Origin: an uncultured Anaeromyxobacter sp.
Lineage (GTDB): Bacteria > Myxococcota > Myxococcia > Myxococcales > Anaeromyxobacteraceae
Assembly: GCA_903904005.1 (NCBI GenBank)
Contig: CAIVAR010000087.1
Coordinates: 1 to 38,365 of the forward strand
Length of the DNA stretch: 38,365 nucleotides
Direction of reading: 5' to 3'
The position numbers were made by a program, and so were the translations under genes. The notes below the pieces were generated by a model. That model did not search any database. It had not been told where the DNA came from and saw only the letters and a program-made list of their open reading frames with translations. Below, in pieces: positions 1 through 9,696 of this stretch. How positions within the stretch are numbered: the stretch's first letter is position 1; each line of letters opens with the position of its first letter.

Positions 1-35
1 CCCTGACGGCCCGCCGCCCCGCCCCGCGCCTGGGG

Positions 36-50
36 TAGACTCCCCCGGTG
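36..50 (+). promoter_or_regulatory. -10-like hexamer next to murI start
   Basis: TAGACT lies at 36-41, six nucleotides before the GTG start at 48. If it is a sigma-70 -10 box, transcription would begin at or next to the start codon and give a leaderless mRNA. No convincing -35 box is visible in the 35 bases available upstream. The same geometry recurs at other genes here. Confidence 0.35.
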
Positions 51-830
51 CCTCGCATCGGGATCTTCGACTCCGGCGTCGGCGGGCTGACCGTCCAGCG
101 CGCCATCCTCGACGCGCTGCCGGGGCTCGACACCGTCTACCTCGGCGACACCGCCCGGGTGCCCTACGGCACCAAGTCGCCCGAGGTGGTCACCCAGTAC
201 TCGATCCGCAACGGGCGGGTGCTCGTCGCCCACGGCGTGGAGATGCTCGTCGTCGCCTGCAACACCGCCTCCGCGGTCGCGCTCCCGGCCATGCGCGAGG
301 CGTTCGACGTGCCCGTGCTCGGCGTGGTGGAACCCGGCGCCCGCGCCGCCGCCCGGGCCACGCGCACCGGGAAGGTGGGCATCCTGGGCACGCAGAGCAC
401 CGTGGCGAGCGGCGCCTACCAGAGGGCGCTCGCCGCCCTCATCCCCGGCGTCGAGGTGACCGCGCGGGCCTGCCCGCTCTTCGTCCCGCTCGCCGAGGAG
501 GGCTGGACCGACCCGGGCGACGAGGTGGTGCGGCTCGTGGCGCGACGCTACCTCGCACCGGTCCGCGCCGCCGGGGTGGACGTCGTCGTCCTCGGGTGCA
601 CCCACTACCCGCTGCTCGCCGCCGCCATCGCCGCCGAGCTGCCCGGTGTGACCCTGGTGGACAGCGCCGCCGCCATCGCCGCCGAGGTCCGGGAGCGCTT
701 CCCGGGCGCGGCGTCCGGCGGTCCGGCCTCGCACGCCTTCCTGGTCACCGACACCCCCGACCGGTTCCTGGGGGTGGCTCCCCGGTTCCTGGGACGCCCG
801 GTCGAGTCGGCGCGCCACGTCGACGTCTGA
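48..830 (+). CDS. murI: Glutamate racemase
   Basis: Interconverts L- and D-glutamate in the cytoplasm to supply D-Glu for peptidoglycan. The 260-residue length is normal for the family. Visible motifs are the N-terminal DSGVGGLT (residues 8-15), the first catalytic cysteine in VACNTAS (Cys71) and the second in LGCTHYP (Cys184), so both acid/base cysteines of this cofactor-independent racemase are present. The GTG start puts the conserved IGIFDSG strand at the very N-terminus, as expected. Six bases upstream of the GTG is a TAGACT hexamer and there is no Shine-Dalgarno. It heads a same-strand run of cell-wall and division genes. Aspartate racemase is less likely because of the close match to MurI motifs. 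Confidence 0.95.
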   Translation: MPRIGIFDSGVGGLTVQRAILDALPGLDTVYLGDTARVPYGTKSPEVVTQYSIRNGRVLVAHGVEMLVVACNTASAVALPAMREAFDVPVLGVVEPGARAAARATRTGKVGILGTQSTVASGAYQRALAALIPGVEVTARACPLFVPLAEEGWTDPGDEVVRLVARRYLAPVRAAGVDVVVLGCTHYPLLAAAIAAELPGVTLVDSAAAIAAEVRERFPGAASGGPASHAFLVTDTPDRFLGVAPRFLGRPVESARHVDV

Positions 831-845
831 TACATTCGCGCCATG
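828..845 (+). promoter_or_regulatory. Extended -10-like element before the 843 gene
   Basis: TGA-TACATT at 828-836 resembles an extended -10 (TGN plus TANNNT) and ends six nucleotides before the ATG at 843, again predicting a leaderless start. Its TGA is also the murI stop codon. No clear -35 is seen. Confidence 0.35.
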
Positions 846-1337
846 CCGCCGGGGCCGAAGAAGATGGTGGTCGGCTTCAACCACAACATCAAGTACCGCG
901 GCCAGACCTACCACGCGCAGACCGAGGACTCGGGCGCCGAGCGCGCCCAGGTCGTCACCCACCTGTTCCTGGGCGGGAACATCATCGCCAGCAAGCGGAC
1001 GAGCTACGCCGACATCACCGCCGCCGAGAACCTGGGCGACGTGGTCCGCGCGCTCATGGAGGAGCAGCACAAGGAGGTCCTGCGGAACCTCGTCCACGGG
1101 GTGTACGACCACGCCGCGCTGCCCAGCGCCCCGGTCCGCGACTTCGCGCCCGCCCGGCCCACGCTGCCGCCGACTCCGGTCCCGACGCCGCTGCGGGGCC
1201 CGACCCCGGTGCCGGTGGTGGAGCGCCCGGCGCGCCCGAACGACACGCTCTTCGGCGAGGACCTCATCTCCGAGCGCTCGCTCGACGAGGTGATCCTGGC
1301 CTACCTTGCGGGGGACGACGGCGGCCGCGGTCGCTGA
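843..1337 (+). CDS. Conserved hypothetical protein between murI and ftsE
   Basis: A 164-residue protein of unknown function. Residues 1-90 are compact and mixed in character, with runs such as FNHNIKYRG, QTEDSG and THLFLGGNIIASK, and look like a small folded domain. Residues about 100-140 are Pro/Ala-rich (a linker), followed by a short acidic helix. There is no signal peptide or membrane segment, so it is probably cytoplasmic. From memory, similar N-terminal domains occur in unnamed proteins of Myxococcota and Geobacter relatives; this is not a search result. It starts 12 bp after murI and ends 14 bp before ftsE, so it may be cotranscribed with the division genes. No function is assigned. 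Confidence 0.75.
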   Translation: MPPGPKKMVVGFNHNIKYRGQTYHAQTEDSGAERAQVVTHLFLGGNIIASKRTSYADITAAENLGDVVRALMEEQHKEVLRNLVHGVYDHAALPSAPVRDFAPARPTLPPTPVPTPLRGPTPVPVVERPARPNDTLFGEDLISERSLDEVILAYLAGDDGGRGR

Positions 1338-1351
1338 CGGGCGGGGGCCCG

Positions 1352-2035
1352 ATGATCCAGCTCTTCCACGTGCAGAAGCGGTACGGAGCCGAGGCCCCAG
1401 CGCTCCTCGACGTCAGCCTGGAGATCCGCAAGGGCGAGTTCGTCTTCCTCACCGGCCCGTCGGGGGCCGGCAAGTCCACGCTGCTGCGGCTCGTCTTCTG
1501 CGCCGAGCCCCCCACCGCGGGGCAGCTCCTCGTCTTCGGCCGGAACGTGGCACGGATCCGGGCCTCCTCCATCCCGTTCGTCCGGCGCAGCATCGGGGTG
1601 GTGTTCCAGGACTTCAAGCTGCTCGAGCACCGGACCCTCGCCGAGAACGTGGCCTTTCCACTACAGGTGAAGGGGGTGCGCCCGCCCGAGGTGGAGCGGC
1701 GGGTCGTCCAGGCGCTCCGCGGCGTGGGGCTCGAGCACCGCGCCGATCGCTTCCCGCTCAGCCTCTCCGGCGGCGAGCAGCAGCGCGCCGCGGTGGCCCG
1801 CGCGCTGGTGGGGGACCCGGCGCTGCTCCTGGCCGACGAGCCCACCGGGAACCTCGACGCCGACCGGACCGCCGAGGTGCTGCAGCTCCTCGAGGCCGCC
1901 AACGCTCGGGGCACCACCGTGGTGGTCGCCACCCACGACCGATCGCTCCTCGCACGCCACAAGAAGCGGGTGGTCGCGCTCGAGGGCGGGCGGGTGGTCT
2001 CCGACGGGGCGCAGGCGCGCCCGGGGGGGAGCTGA
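1352..2035 (+). CDS. ftsE: Cell division ATP-binding protein FtsE
   Basis: ABC-type ATPase of the FtsEX complex, which couples cytoplasmic ATP hydrolysis to control of periplasmic murein hydrolysis at the septum. The 227-residue product has Walker A GPSGAGKST (residues 35-43), Q-loop VFQDFKLL (about 84-91), signature LSGGEQQR (138-145), Walker B LLLADEP (158-164) and H-loop ATHD (193-196). The FQDFKLL run and the short length are typical of FtsE rather than of other ABC ATPases. The ATG at 1352 is chosen because it starts the nucleotide-binding domain directly; the reading frame continues upstream only as a shadow of the preceding genes. ftsX begins 2 bp after its stop. Confidence 0.95.
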   Translation: MIQLFHVQKRYGAEAPALLDVSLEIRKGEFVFLTGPSGAGKSTLLRLVFCAEPPTAGQLLVFGRNVARIRASSIPFVRRSIGVVFQDFKLLEHRTLAENVAFPLQVKGVRPPEVERRVVQALRGVGLEHRADRFPLSLSGGEQQRAAVARALVGDPALLLADEPTGNLDADRTAEVLQLLEAANARGTTVVVATHDRSLLARHKKRVVALEGGRVVSDGAQARPGGS

Positions 2036-2037
2036 CC

Positions 2038-2925
2038 GTGCACCGGGTCACCCACGTCTTCCGGCGGGCCGCCGACGCGCTCCTGCGGGCGCCCTTCGTC
2101 ACGGCCGTGGCCGTGGGGACGATCTTCGTCGCGGTCCTGCTCACCGGCGCCCTGGCGGCGACCCTGGCGGCGGGGGGCAAGCTCGTCGGTGGGTGGGCCG
2201 GGGAGGTGCCGGTGTCGGTCTTCCTGTCCCCCGGCGCCGATCTCGAGGGCGCCGGCGCGGCGGCCCGTGCCATGGCCCCGGACGGCGTGGTGGTGACCGT
2301 CCCCTCCGCGGAGGCCATGCGCCGCCTGCGGGCGTCGCTGGGGCCGCAGGGCAGGGTGCTCGACGGGCTCGGGGACGACGCCCTGCCCGCCTCGGTGGAG
2401 GTGCGGGTGCCCACCCTGACCCACGCGCGGGCCCTCGCCCTCGCCGCGCGGCTCATGGAGATCCCGGGTGCGGCCGAGGTGGACGACGGCGCGGTCTGGG
2501 TGGCCCGGCTCGAGGAGCTCGTGGAGCGGGGGCGACAGGTGGGGTTCGTCCTGCTCGCGATCCTCGGCGCGGCCACCGCCATCCTCGTCTCCAACACCCT
2601 GAAGCTCGCGGTGTACGCGCGGCGCGACGAGATCGACATCATGAAGCTGGTCGGCGCGACCGATCTCTACGTGGCGGCCCCCATCCTGCTCGAGGGGGTC
2701 CTCCAGGGGCTCGCCGGCGCAGGGCTGGCGGTGGCCACCCTCGCCGCCGCGAACTGGGCGCTCCTGCCCAGGATCCGCGCGGCGCTGCCGCTCGCCTCCC
2801 GCCTCGCCCCCGGTGACGTCCTCCCCGGGCGGCTCGTCGTCGCGCTGGTCCTCGCCGGCGCCCTGCTCGGCCTGGTCGCGAGCGCCATCGCCCTGCGCCG
2901 GTTCCTCCGGAGGCCGGGCGGGTGA
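2038..2925 (+). CDS. ftsX: Cell division permease-like protein FtsX
   Basis: Integral membrane partner of FtsE. The 295-residue product has the FtsX layout: an N-terminal membrane segment (about residues 18-45), a periplasmic domain (about 50-165), then three more membrane segments near 168-192, 212-240 and 262-285. The conserved stretch before the third segment (RRDEIDIMKLVGA) matches the family. FtsX does not transport a known substrate; it relays ATP-driven conformational change from FtsE to an EnvC-like or other hydrolase activator outside the inner membrane. The GTG start at 2038 is 2 bp after ftsE, and the stop codon overlaps the GTG of the next gene by 4 bp, giving a tight ftsE-ftsX-envC unit. 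Confidence 0.93.
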   Translation: MHRVTHVFRRAADALLRAPFVTAVAVGTIFVAVLLTGALAATLAAGGKLVGGWAGEVPVSVFLSPGADLEGAGAAARAMAPDGVVVTVPSAEAMRRLRASLGPQGRVLDGLGDDALPASVEVRVPTLTHARALALAARLMEIPGAAEVDDGAVWVARLEELVERGRQVGFVLLAILGAATAILVSNTLKLAVYARRDEIDIMKLVGATDLYVAAPILLEGVLQGLAGAGLAVATLAAANWALLPRIRAALPLASRLAPGDVLPGRLVVALVLAGALLGLVASAIALRRFLRRPGG

Positions 2926-4025
2926 CGGCCGCGCTGCTGCTCGCGCTCCTCCTGGCCGCCGATCCGCGGGCGCGCCTGACCGAGCTCGAGGCCCGGAAGG
3001 CGGCGGAGCGCGCCGCTGCGCGCGTCCTCGCCGATCGCGAGCGCTCGGTCCTCGGAACGCTGGAGGAGGTCGAGCGCGGGTGGCGCGACGCGGAGGCGCG
3101 GGCGCGGGCGGCCGAGGCGGCGCGGGCCCTCTCGGCCGAGCGGCTGGCCGTGGCGGAGCGGGAGGAGCAGGCGGCGCTGGCCCGCCACCAGGCCATCGTG
3201 GCCCGGCTCAGGCCCCGGCTGGCGGCGCTCGATCTCATGGCCCGGGCGGGCGAGTTCCGCCTCCTCGTGTCGGCGTCGAGCCTGGGGGACCTGGTCAGCC
3301 GCCGTACCCTGCTCGCGAAGATCGTGGAAGGGGACGCCGCCACCCTCCGGGGGGCCCGGGAGGCGCTCCTGGAGCAGGAGCGGCTCACCGCCGCGCGCCG
3401 AACCGAGGCCGTCCGCCAGGAGGCGCTGGCGCTCGAGGCTGCCGGGCGGCGCGCCGACGCCTCGGGGAAGCGCGACGGTTTCCGGGCCACCCTCGCCGCG
3501 GTCCGCGGGGAGCGGCAACTGCACGAGCGGGCCGCGCAGGAGGCCGAGGCCCAGGGCCGGAAGCTCGCCGAGTTCATCGAGGCCCTGCCCGCGCCGCGGT
3601 CGGGATCGGCGCCCTACTCGGGCTTCGCCTCGCTGCGGGGGCGGCTCCCCCGCCCGGCGGGGACCCGCATCGACGTGGGCTTCGGCAAGGTGGTCGACCC
3701 GCGCTTCCGCACCGTCACCGTCCAGAAGGGCGTGGACATCGCCGCGCGCCGGGGCGAGGAGGTCATGGCCGTCGCCCCGGGTCGGGTGGCCCACGCCGGC
3801 TGGTTCAAGGGCTACGGGAACCTGGTCATCGTCGACCACGGCGAGGGGTACCACACGCTGGTCGCCCATCTGGCCAGCATGACCGCCGCCGCCGGGGAGG
3901 ACGTCGCGGCCGGGTCCGTGCTCGGGACGGTGGGGGACACCGGGTCGCTCAAGGGCGCCTACCTCTACTTCGAGATCCGCGAGAACGGGAAGTCGCTCGA
4001 CCCTAAGGACTGGCTCTCGCCCTGA
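2922..4025 (+). CDS. envC: EnvC-like periplasmic amidase activator with degenerate LytM (M23) domain
   Basis: The 367-residue protein has a short hydrophobic export signal (residues 1-15), a long Ala/Arg/Glu-rich coiled coil (about 15-215) and a C-terminal LytM domain (about 240-365). In active M23 peptidases zinc is held by an H-x3-D motif and an H-x-H motif. Here Asp272 of KGVDIAA is kept, but the upstream histidine position has Q/K and the final motif reads YLYFE (347-351) with no histidines. E. coli EnvC has the similar SLYFE. The protein is therefore predicted to be non-catalytic and to activate N-acetylmuramoyl-L-alanine amidases. Its GTG start overlaps the ftsX stop, supporting an FtsEX-EnvC complex. 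The signal peptide is short and lacks an obvious basic n-region, which is a little odd. Confidence 0.88.
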   Translation: MTAALLLALLLAADPRARLTELEARKAAERAAARVLADRERSVLGTLEEVERGWRDAEARARAAEAARALSAERLAVAEREEQAALARHQAIVARLRPRLAALDLMARAGEFRLLVSASSLGDLVSRRTLLAKIVEGDAATLRGAREALLEQERLTAARRTEAVRQEALALEAAGRRADASGKRDGFRATLAAVRGERQLHERAAQEAEAQGRKLAEFIEALPAPRSGSAPYSGFASLRGRLPRPAGTRIDVGFGKVVDPRFRTVTVQKGVDIAARRGEEVMAVAPGRVAHAGWFKGYGNLVIVDHGEGYHTLVAHLASMTAAAGEDVAAGSVLGTVGDTGSLKGAYLYFEIRENGKSLDPKDWLSP

Positions 4026-4047
4026 AGCCCGCGCGCGGCGTCGCGGG

Positions 4048-4062
4048 TATGATTCGCCGATG
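4048..4062 (+). promoter_or_regulatory. -10-like hexamer next to ctpA start
   Basis: TATGAT at 4048-4053 (5 of 6 matches to TATAAT) is followed by exactly six bases and the ATG at 4060. There is no Shine-Dalgarno, so a leaderless transcript is plausible. No good -35 is seen. Confidence 0.4.
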
Positions 4063-5298
4063 CGCCTCCGCACCGTCCGACCGCTCGTGCTCGTCCTCGC
4101 GCTGCTCCTGGCCGGACCCGCCGGGGCCGTGCCCCGCCGCGACACGACGCAGCCCTACCGGTCCCTCGACGTCCTCGCCGAGGTGCTCGCCTACATCCAG
4201 AACGCCTACGTGGACGAGACCAGCGAGCGGGACCTGGTCCACGCGGCCGTCGAGGGAATGGTGCAGCGGCTCGACCCACACTCGATGCTCCTGCGCCCCG
4301 ACGTCTACCGGGCCATGCGCGACGAGACCACCGGGGAGTTCGATGGGGTGGGGCTCGAGGTGAGCCAGGGGGCCGACGGGATCGTCGTCGTGTCCCCGCT
4401 CGCCGACTCCCCGGCAGAGCGGGCCGGAATCCTGGCCGGCGACCGCATCGTGGCGGTGGACGGCACGCCCACGAAGGAGATGCCCGTCGGCGAGGCGACC
4501 CGCCGGATGAAGGGCGCGGCCGGGACGCAGGTCGTGCTGGGGATCGAGCGTGCCGGGCTCCGGGAGCCGAGGTCCTTCACGCTGGTCCGGGACCACGTGC
4601 GGACCACCAGCGTCGACTGGCGGCTCCTCGACCGGGGCGCGGGCACGGTCTACGTCCGCATCCGAAGCTTCCAGGACCGGACCGACCGGGAGCTCCGCCA
4701 GGCGCTCGATGGGGCACGCCAGGAGATCGGGGGGCCGATCCGGGGACTCGTCATCGACCTCCGCAACAACCCCGGAGGGCTCCTCGACCAGGCCGTGAAG
4801 GTGGCCGACCGCTTCCTCCCGCGAGGCGTGATCGTCACCACGGAGGCGCGCGGCAAGAAGCCGGAGGTCGAGGAGGCGCACGAGAAGGACACCGAGCCGG
4901 GCTACCCGGTCGTGCTGCTCGTCAACCGGGGGAGCGCCAGCGCGAGCGAGATCGTGGCGGGCGCGCTGCAGGACCACGGGCGGGCCGTGGTGGTGGGAAG
5001 CCAGACCTTCGGGAAGGGGTCGGTGCAGACCATCGTGGAGCTCGAGGACGGGTCGGCCCTCAAGCTCACCGTGGCCCGGTACTTCACTCCCAAGCACCGC
5101 TCCATCCAGGAGCGGGGCATCACGCCCGACGTGCCGGTCGGCGCCCCCGCCACCTCCCCCGAGGCAGAGTCGGTCACGGGTGAGCCCCAAACGGGGCGTG
5201 CCGCGCCCCCGACCAGGAGCGACCCCCAGCTCGACCGGGCGGTCGATCTCCTCAAGGGTGCCAAGGTCTTCGGCGGGCCGGCGGCCGGGAGCCCCTGA
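4060..5298 (+). CDS. C-terminal processing protease (S41 family, PDZ)
   Basis: Exported serine protease of the CtpA/Prc type, which trims C-termini of periplasmic proteins, often peptidoglycan hydrolases or their regulators. The 412 residues show a signal peptide (1-24, cleavage near PAGA-VPRR), an N-terminal helical region with LDPHSMLL (71-78), a PDZ domain (about 92-180) and the S41 catalytic domain. The nucleophile is predicted as Ser294 in GSASASEI and the general base as Lys319 in FGKGSVQ, with the 25-residue spacing usual for the family. RNNPGGLL (235-242) is also conserved. The C-terminal 50 residues are low complexity. It lies 34 bp after the envC-like gene, which fits a role in murein remodelling; its substrate is unknown. 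Confidence 0.92.
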   Translation: MRLRTVRPLVLVLALLLAGPAGAVPRRDTTQPYRSLDVLAEVLAYIQNAYVDETSERDLVHAAVEGMVQRLDPHSMLLRPDVYRAMRDETTGEFDGVGLEVSQGADGIVVVSPLADSPAERAGILAGDRIVAVDGTPTKEMPVGEATRRMKGAAGTQVVLGIERAGLREPRSFTLVRDHVRTTSVDWRLLDRGAGTVYVRIRSFQDRTDRELRQALDGARQEIGGPIRGLVIDLRNNPGGLLDQAVKVADRFLPRGVIVTTEARGKKPEVEEAHEKDTEPGYPVVLLVNRGSASASEIVAGALQDHGRAVVVGSQTFGKGSVQTIVELEDGSALKLTVARYFTPKHRSIQERGITPDVPVGAPATSPEAESVTGEPQTGRAAPPTRSDPQLDRAVDLLKGAKVFGGPAAGSP

Positions 5299-5327
5299 GG
5301 TTTCCGGACGTTCCGCAGCCGTTCGGA

Positions 5328-5355
5328 TTGACTTCGTGACGCGCCCGGCTAGACT
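5328..5355 (+). promoter_or_regulatory. Putative sigma-70 promoter of the glycosyltransferase gene
   Basis: TTGACT (5328-5333), a 16-bp spacer and TAGACT (5350-5355). Transcription would start near 5362, leaving a leader of about 90 nt before the ATG at 5451. The leader contains a small hairpin (GTGCG/CGCAC, 5410-5423). Apart from this, nothing recognisable is seen in the 152-bp gap after ctpA. Confidence 0.5.
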
Positions 5356-5450
5356 TCGCGGCGTCTTGGGCCCAGGGGAGCGGTGAGTCCACCATCCTCC
5401 ACGCTCTGCGTGCGTCCGCGCACCGTGGTTCGCTCCTACCCCGAAAGAAG

Positions 5451-6955
<1,505 letters not shown>

Positions 6956-6956
<1 letters not shown>

Positions 6957-6982
6957 ACGGGCGCCCGCGCGGGCGCCCCGTT
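6956..6982. terminator. Bidirectional hairpin between convergent genes
   Basis: An imperfect inverted repeat with a GGGCGCCC core stem, GCGC loop and one bulged G, flanked by AA on the left and TT on the right. It fills the 32-bp gap between the stop codons of the glycosyltransferase (+) and the acetyltransferase (-). The T-runs are too short for a classical intrinsic terminator, so efficiency is uncertain. Confidence 0.5.
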
Positions 6983-6988
6983 CCGTCG

Positions 6989-7474
6989 CTACAGCAGCTT
7001 CTCGTGCAGGGTGTCCCCGGCCCGCCGCCGCTCCACCGGCGCGAAGCCGACCCGCTCCCAGAACGCCCGCGCCCCGCCGTTGTCGCCGGTGACCGAGAGG
7101 CGCAGGGCGCGGAAGCCCTCCTCCCGCAGCGCCTCCTCGAGGGCGGCCGCCGTCTCCCGCCCCAGCCCCCGTCCCTGCAACGACTCGCGCAGGAGCAGCA
7201 GGCGGACGTGGGCCGCGCCCGGCTCGGGCCAGTGCAGTTGCAGGTCGACGACGCCGGCCGCGGCGCCGCCCGACGCCGGCCAGAGGAGGAGCAGGCGCCG
7301 GTCGGGGTCGGCCTCGGCATCGGCGAGGAGGTCGGCTCCGGCATTGGGCCCGGCGGGGGCCCCGTCGACGAGCTCGTGGTAGGTCGGGGCGCCGGCCAGG
7401 ACGTCCTGCAGGTCCGGGAGGTCGTCGCCGGACGCCGGGCGTGCCACGAGGCGGGGGGTGTGGAAGGGGGTCAC
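6989..7474 (-). CDS. GNAT family N-acetyltransferase
   Basis: A 161-residue protein with a single GNAT fold. The acetyl-CoA-binding motif A is QGRGLGRE (100-107) after the strand HVRLLLLRESL, and the C-terminal ARAFWERVGFAPVE matches the motif B region that closes the fold. The start is GTG at 7474, overlapping by 4 bp the stop codon of the HAD phosphatase upstream, so the two are translationally coupled. The acceptor substrate cannot be read from the sequence. It is the last gene of the ftsY-HAD-GNAT run and ends at the convergent hairpin. Confidence 0.88.
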   Translation of the reverse strand: MTPFHTPRLVARPASGDDLPDLQDVLAGAPTYHELVDGAPAGPNAGADLLADAEADPDRRLLLLWPASGGAAAGVVDLQLHWPEPGAAHVRLLLLRESLQGRGLGRETAAALEEALREEGFRALRLSVTGDNGGARAFWERVGFAPVERRRAGDTLHEKLL

Positions 7475-8208
7475 GCCGGGGCCCCCGGAGGCGGTCCGCC
7501 GGCGACCCAGGCGAGCAGCGCGGGCGCCGCCCCCTCGAGGGTGGAGAGGACGCCGTCGGCCCCTGCGTCCCGCAGCTCCTCGGCTCCGTAGCGCCCCGTG
7601 GCCACCCCGACGACGGGAACCCCGTGGGCGCGCGCCGCCGAGACGTCGCGGGGCGTGTCGCCCACCACCAGCGCGTCAGAGGGATCGAGCGCCGAGCCGA
7701 GCCGGGCCGTCCCGCGGTCGAGCGCGGCACGGACGAGCAACTCCCGCGCCTCGCCGTCGTGCGCGAAACCGGCGATGGCGTCGGGGCCCCACTCGAAGAA
7801 GTGGTCGATGGCGCCCCGGGCCAGCTTGAGGCGCGCCCCCTCGAGCACGTTTCCCGTGCAGAGCCCCAGGTCGGCCCCGGCCGCGGAGAGGGCCACGAGC
7901 AGGTCGGCCACACCGGGCAACACGCGGAAGCCCGGCCCGCGGATCTCCTCGCGCAGCGCGAGCACGTACCCATCGAGGAGCCGGTCACAGAGGGCGTCGT
8001 CGAAGGGGCGCCCCAGCGCCACCAGGACCTCCCGCACGATGAGCCGATCGGTCATGCCGTCGAGCCGGAGCCCGGCGAGCGCGTGCTCGACCTTCCCGAA
8101 CTCGCCGGAGAGGACCCGCTCGAGTGACCGGCGCCCTGCGCCCGCGGCGTGGACGAGGGTGCCGTCCACGTCGAAGAGGATGACCCGGCGGCTATTCGAA
8201 GAGGGCAT
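7471..8208 (-). CDS. HAD-family hydrolase, phosphoglycolate phosphatase-like
   Basis: A 245-residue cytoplasmic phosphatase of the HAD superfamily. Motif I is DVDGTL (residues 13-18, nucleophile Asp13, acid/base Asp15), motif II the CTGN stretch in the middle, motif III the lysine in ARLKLARG, and motif [11 protein letters not shown] helical cap follows motif I, as in Gph/PGMB-like enzymes. The exact substrate is unknown; phosphoglycolate is the family default, not a deduction. Its ATG lies inside the last codons of ftsY (17-bp overlap) and its stop overlaps the start of the acetyltransferase, so it belongs to the ftsY operon. The C-terminus is Pro/Ala/Gly-rich. Confidence 0.88.
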   Translation of the reverse strand: MPSSNSRRVILFDVDGTLVHAAGAGRRSLERVLSGEFGKVEHALAGLRLDGMTDRLIVREVLVALGRPFDDALCDRLLDGYVLALREEIRGPGFRVLPGVADLLVALSAAGADLGLCTGNVLEGARLKLARGAIDHFFEWGPDAIAGFAHDGEARELLVRAALDRGTARLGSALDPSDALVVGDTPRDVSAARAHGVPVVGVATGRYGAEELRDAGADGVLSTLEGAAPALLAWVAGGPPPGAPA

Positions 8209-9655
8209 CCACGAACTCGGCGGGGTCGAACGGGCGGAGGTCGGCGACCTTCTCCCCGATGCCCACGTAGCGGACGGGGATGCCGAGCTCGTCGGAGATG
8301 CCGATGACCACGCCGCCCTTGGCCGTGCCGTCGAGCTTGGTGAGGGCGATCCCGGTCACGCCCAGCGCCTCGTGGAACTGGCGGGCCTGGGCGATGGCGT
8401 TCTGGCCGTTGGTGGCGTCGAGCACGAGGAGCACGTCGTGGGGGGCGCCGGGGAACGCCTTGTCGATGACCCGCTTCACCTTCTTCAGCTCCTCCATGAG
8501 CGGGGCCTTGGTGTGGAGCCGGCCGGCGGTGTCGAGCAGGACGACGTCGGACTTCTCCTCGACGCCCCGCTTGACCGCCTCGAAGCAGACGCTCGCGGGA
8601 TCGGCGCCGTCCTTGCCCCGGACCACTGGCGCGCCCACCCGCTCGGCCCAGACCTCGAGCTGCTCGCCGGCCGCCGCGCGGAAGGTGTCGCCGGCCCCGA
8701 GCAGCACGCGGTGGCCCGCCTGCCCGAGCTTCGCGGCGAGCTTGCCGACGGTGGTGGTCTTCCCCGAGCCGTTCACCCCCACCACCATGACCACCCAGGG
8801 GCGGGCGGCGCCGATGGCGAGCTCGCGGCTCGCCCCGGCGGGCGTCCCGAGCGACACGATCCGGGCGATCTCCTGGCGCAGCGCCGCCTTCAGCTTCGCC
8901 GGGTCGTCGAGTTCCCGCTTCTTGACCTTCTCCCGGGCGCTCTCGAGGAGCTTCGTCGCCGTCTTCACGCCGATGTCGGCGGTGAAGAGGATCTCCTCCA
9001 TCTCGGCGAGGGTCGACTCGTCGACCTGCCGCCCGCCGCCGAAGATGCCCTGCAGGCGGGCCATGAAGCCGCCGCGGGTCTTCTCCAGGCCGGCCGCGAG
9101 CGTCCGTCCCGCCTCGGCCTCGGCCCGGCGCCGCTTCTCCTCCTCCTCCCGGAGGCGGGCCTCCTCGGCCTCGCGCGCCTTCCGCGCCTCCTCCTCCCGG
9201 GTGGCCCGGGCGGCCTCCTCGCGTTCCAGCCGGCGCTGCTCCTTCTCGAGCCGCTCGGCCTCCTTCTTCTGCCGGTACTCCTCCTTCTTGCGGGCCTCGA
9301 GCGCGGCCGCCTCCGCTGCGGCCTCGGCCTCCTGGCGCACCTGCGCCGGGGAGGGGGCGGCGGGCGCCGGTGCCTGCACCGGGGGAGCGGGAACGGGCTC
9401 GGGCCGGGGCGCGGGGACCGGAATCGAGGGGCGCTGGGCGGCGGGCGGGAGGGGCTGGGGGGCGGCCGGAGCGACGCCCGCCTCCCGCTCCAGCTCCCGC
9501 TCGATCTCCCCCTGGGAGACGGGCGCGTCGACCGGCGCCGCGCCCCGCTTGCGGAACATGCGGAGGCCGGCGAGGACGAAGAGCGCCACGAGCGCGGCGA
9601 CGACGGCCGCACCGACGATCTCGGAGGTGGCGAGCGCGAACGGAATCGGATGCAC
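8192..9655 (-). CDS. ftsY: Signal recognition particle receptor FtsY
   Basis: GTPase receptor that docks SRP-ribosome complexes at the membrane, 487 residues. An N-terminal membrane anchor (about 10-32) is followed by an A domain very rich in Pro, Ala, Glu, Arg and Lys (about 40-190), then the NG domain. GTPase motifs: G1 GVNGSGKTT (293-301), then [12 protein letters not shown]3 DTAGRLH and G4 [13 protein letters not shown] at 9655 is chosen because AGGG lies 5 nt upstream, a sigma-70 promoter ends 42 bp upstream, and the membrane segment follows at once. The frame stays open further upstream only through hexanucleotide repeats and should not be included. The explicit membrane anchor differs from E. 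coli FtsY, which binds lipid through an amphipathic helix. Confidence 0.93.
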   Translation of the reverse strand: MHPIPFALATSEIVGAAVVAALVALFVLAGLRMFRKRGAAPVDAPVSQGEIERELEREAGVAPAAPQPLPPAAQRPSIPVPAPRPEPVPAPPVQAPAPAAPSPAQVRQEAEAAAEAAALEARKKEEYRQKKEAERLEKEQRRLEREEAARATREEEARKAREAEEARLREEEEKRRRAEAEAGRTLAAGLEKTRGGFMARLQGIFGGGRQVDESTLAEMEEILFTADIGVKTATKLLESAREKVKKRELDDPAKLKAALRQEIARIVSLGTPAGASRELAIGAARPWVVMVVGVNGSGKTTTVGKLAAKLGQAGHRVLLGAGDTFRAAAGEQLEVWAERVGAPVVRGKDGADPASVCFEAVKRGVEEKSDVVLLDTAGRLHTKAPLMEELKKVKRVIDKAFPGAPHDVLLVLDATNGQNAIAQARQFHEALGVTGIALTKLDGTAKGGVVIGISDELGIPVRYVGIGEKVADLRPFDPAEFVDALFE

Positions 9656-9696
9656 GGGAACCCTGCGGATGGCGAAAAAGGGCGAGAAAGCGAGAC

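Noticed and set aside
5410-5423. Riboswitch in the glycosyltransferase leader
   Set aside because: Only one short hairpin is visible and no known riboswitch core is recognised.
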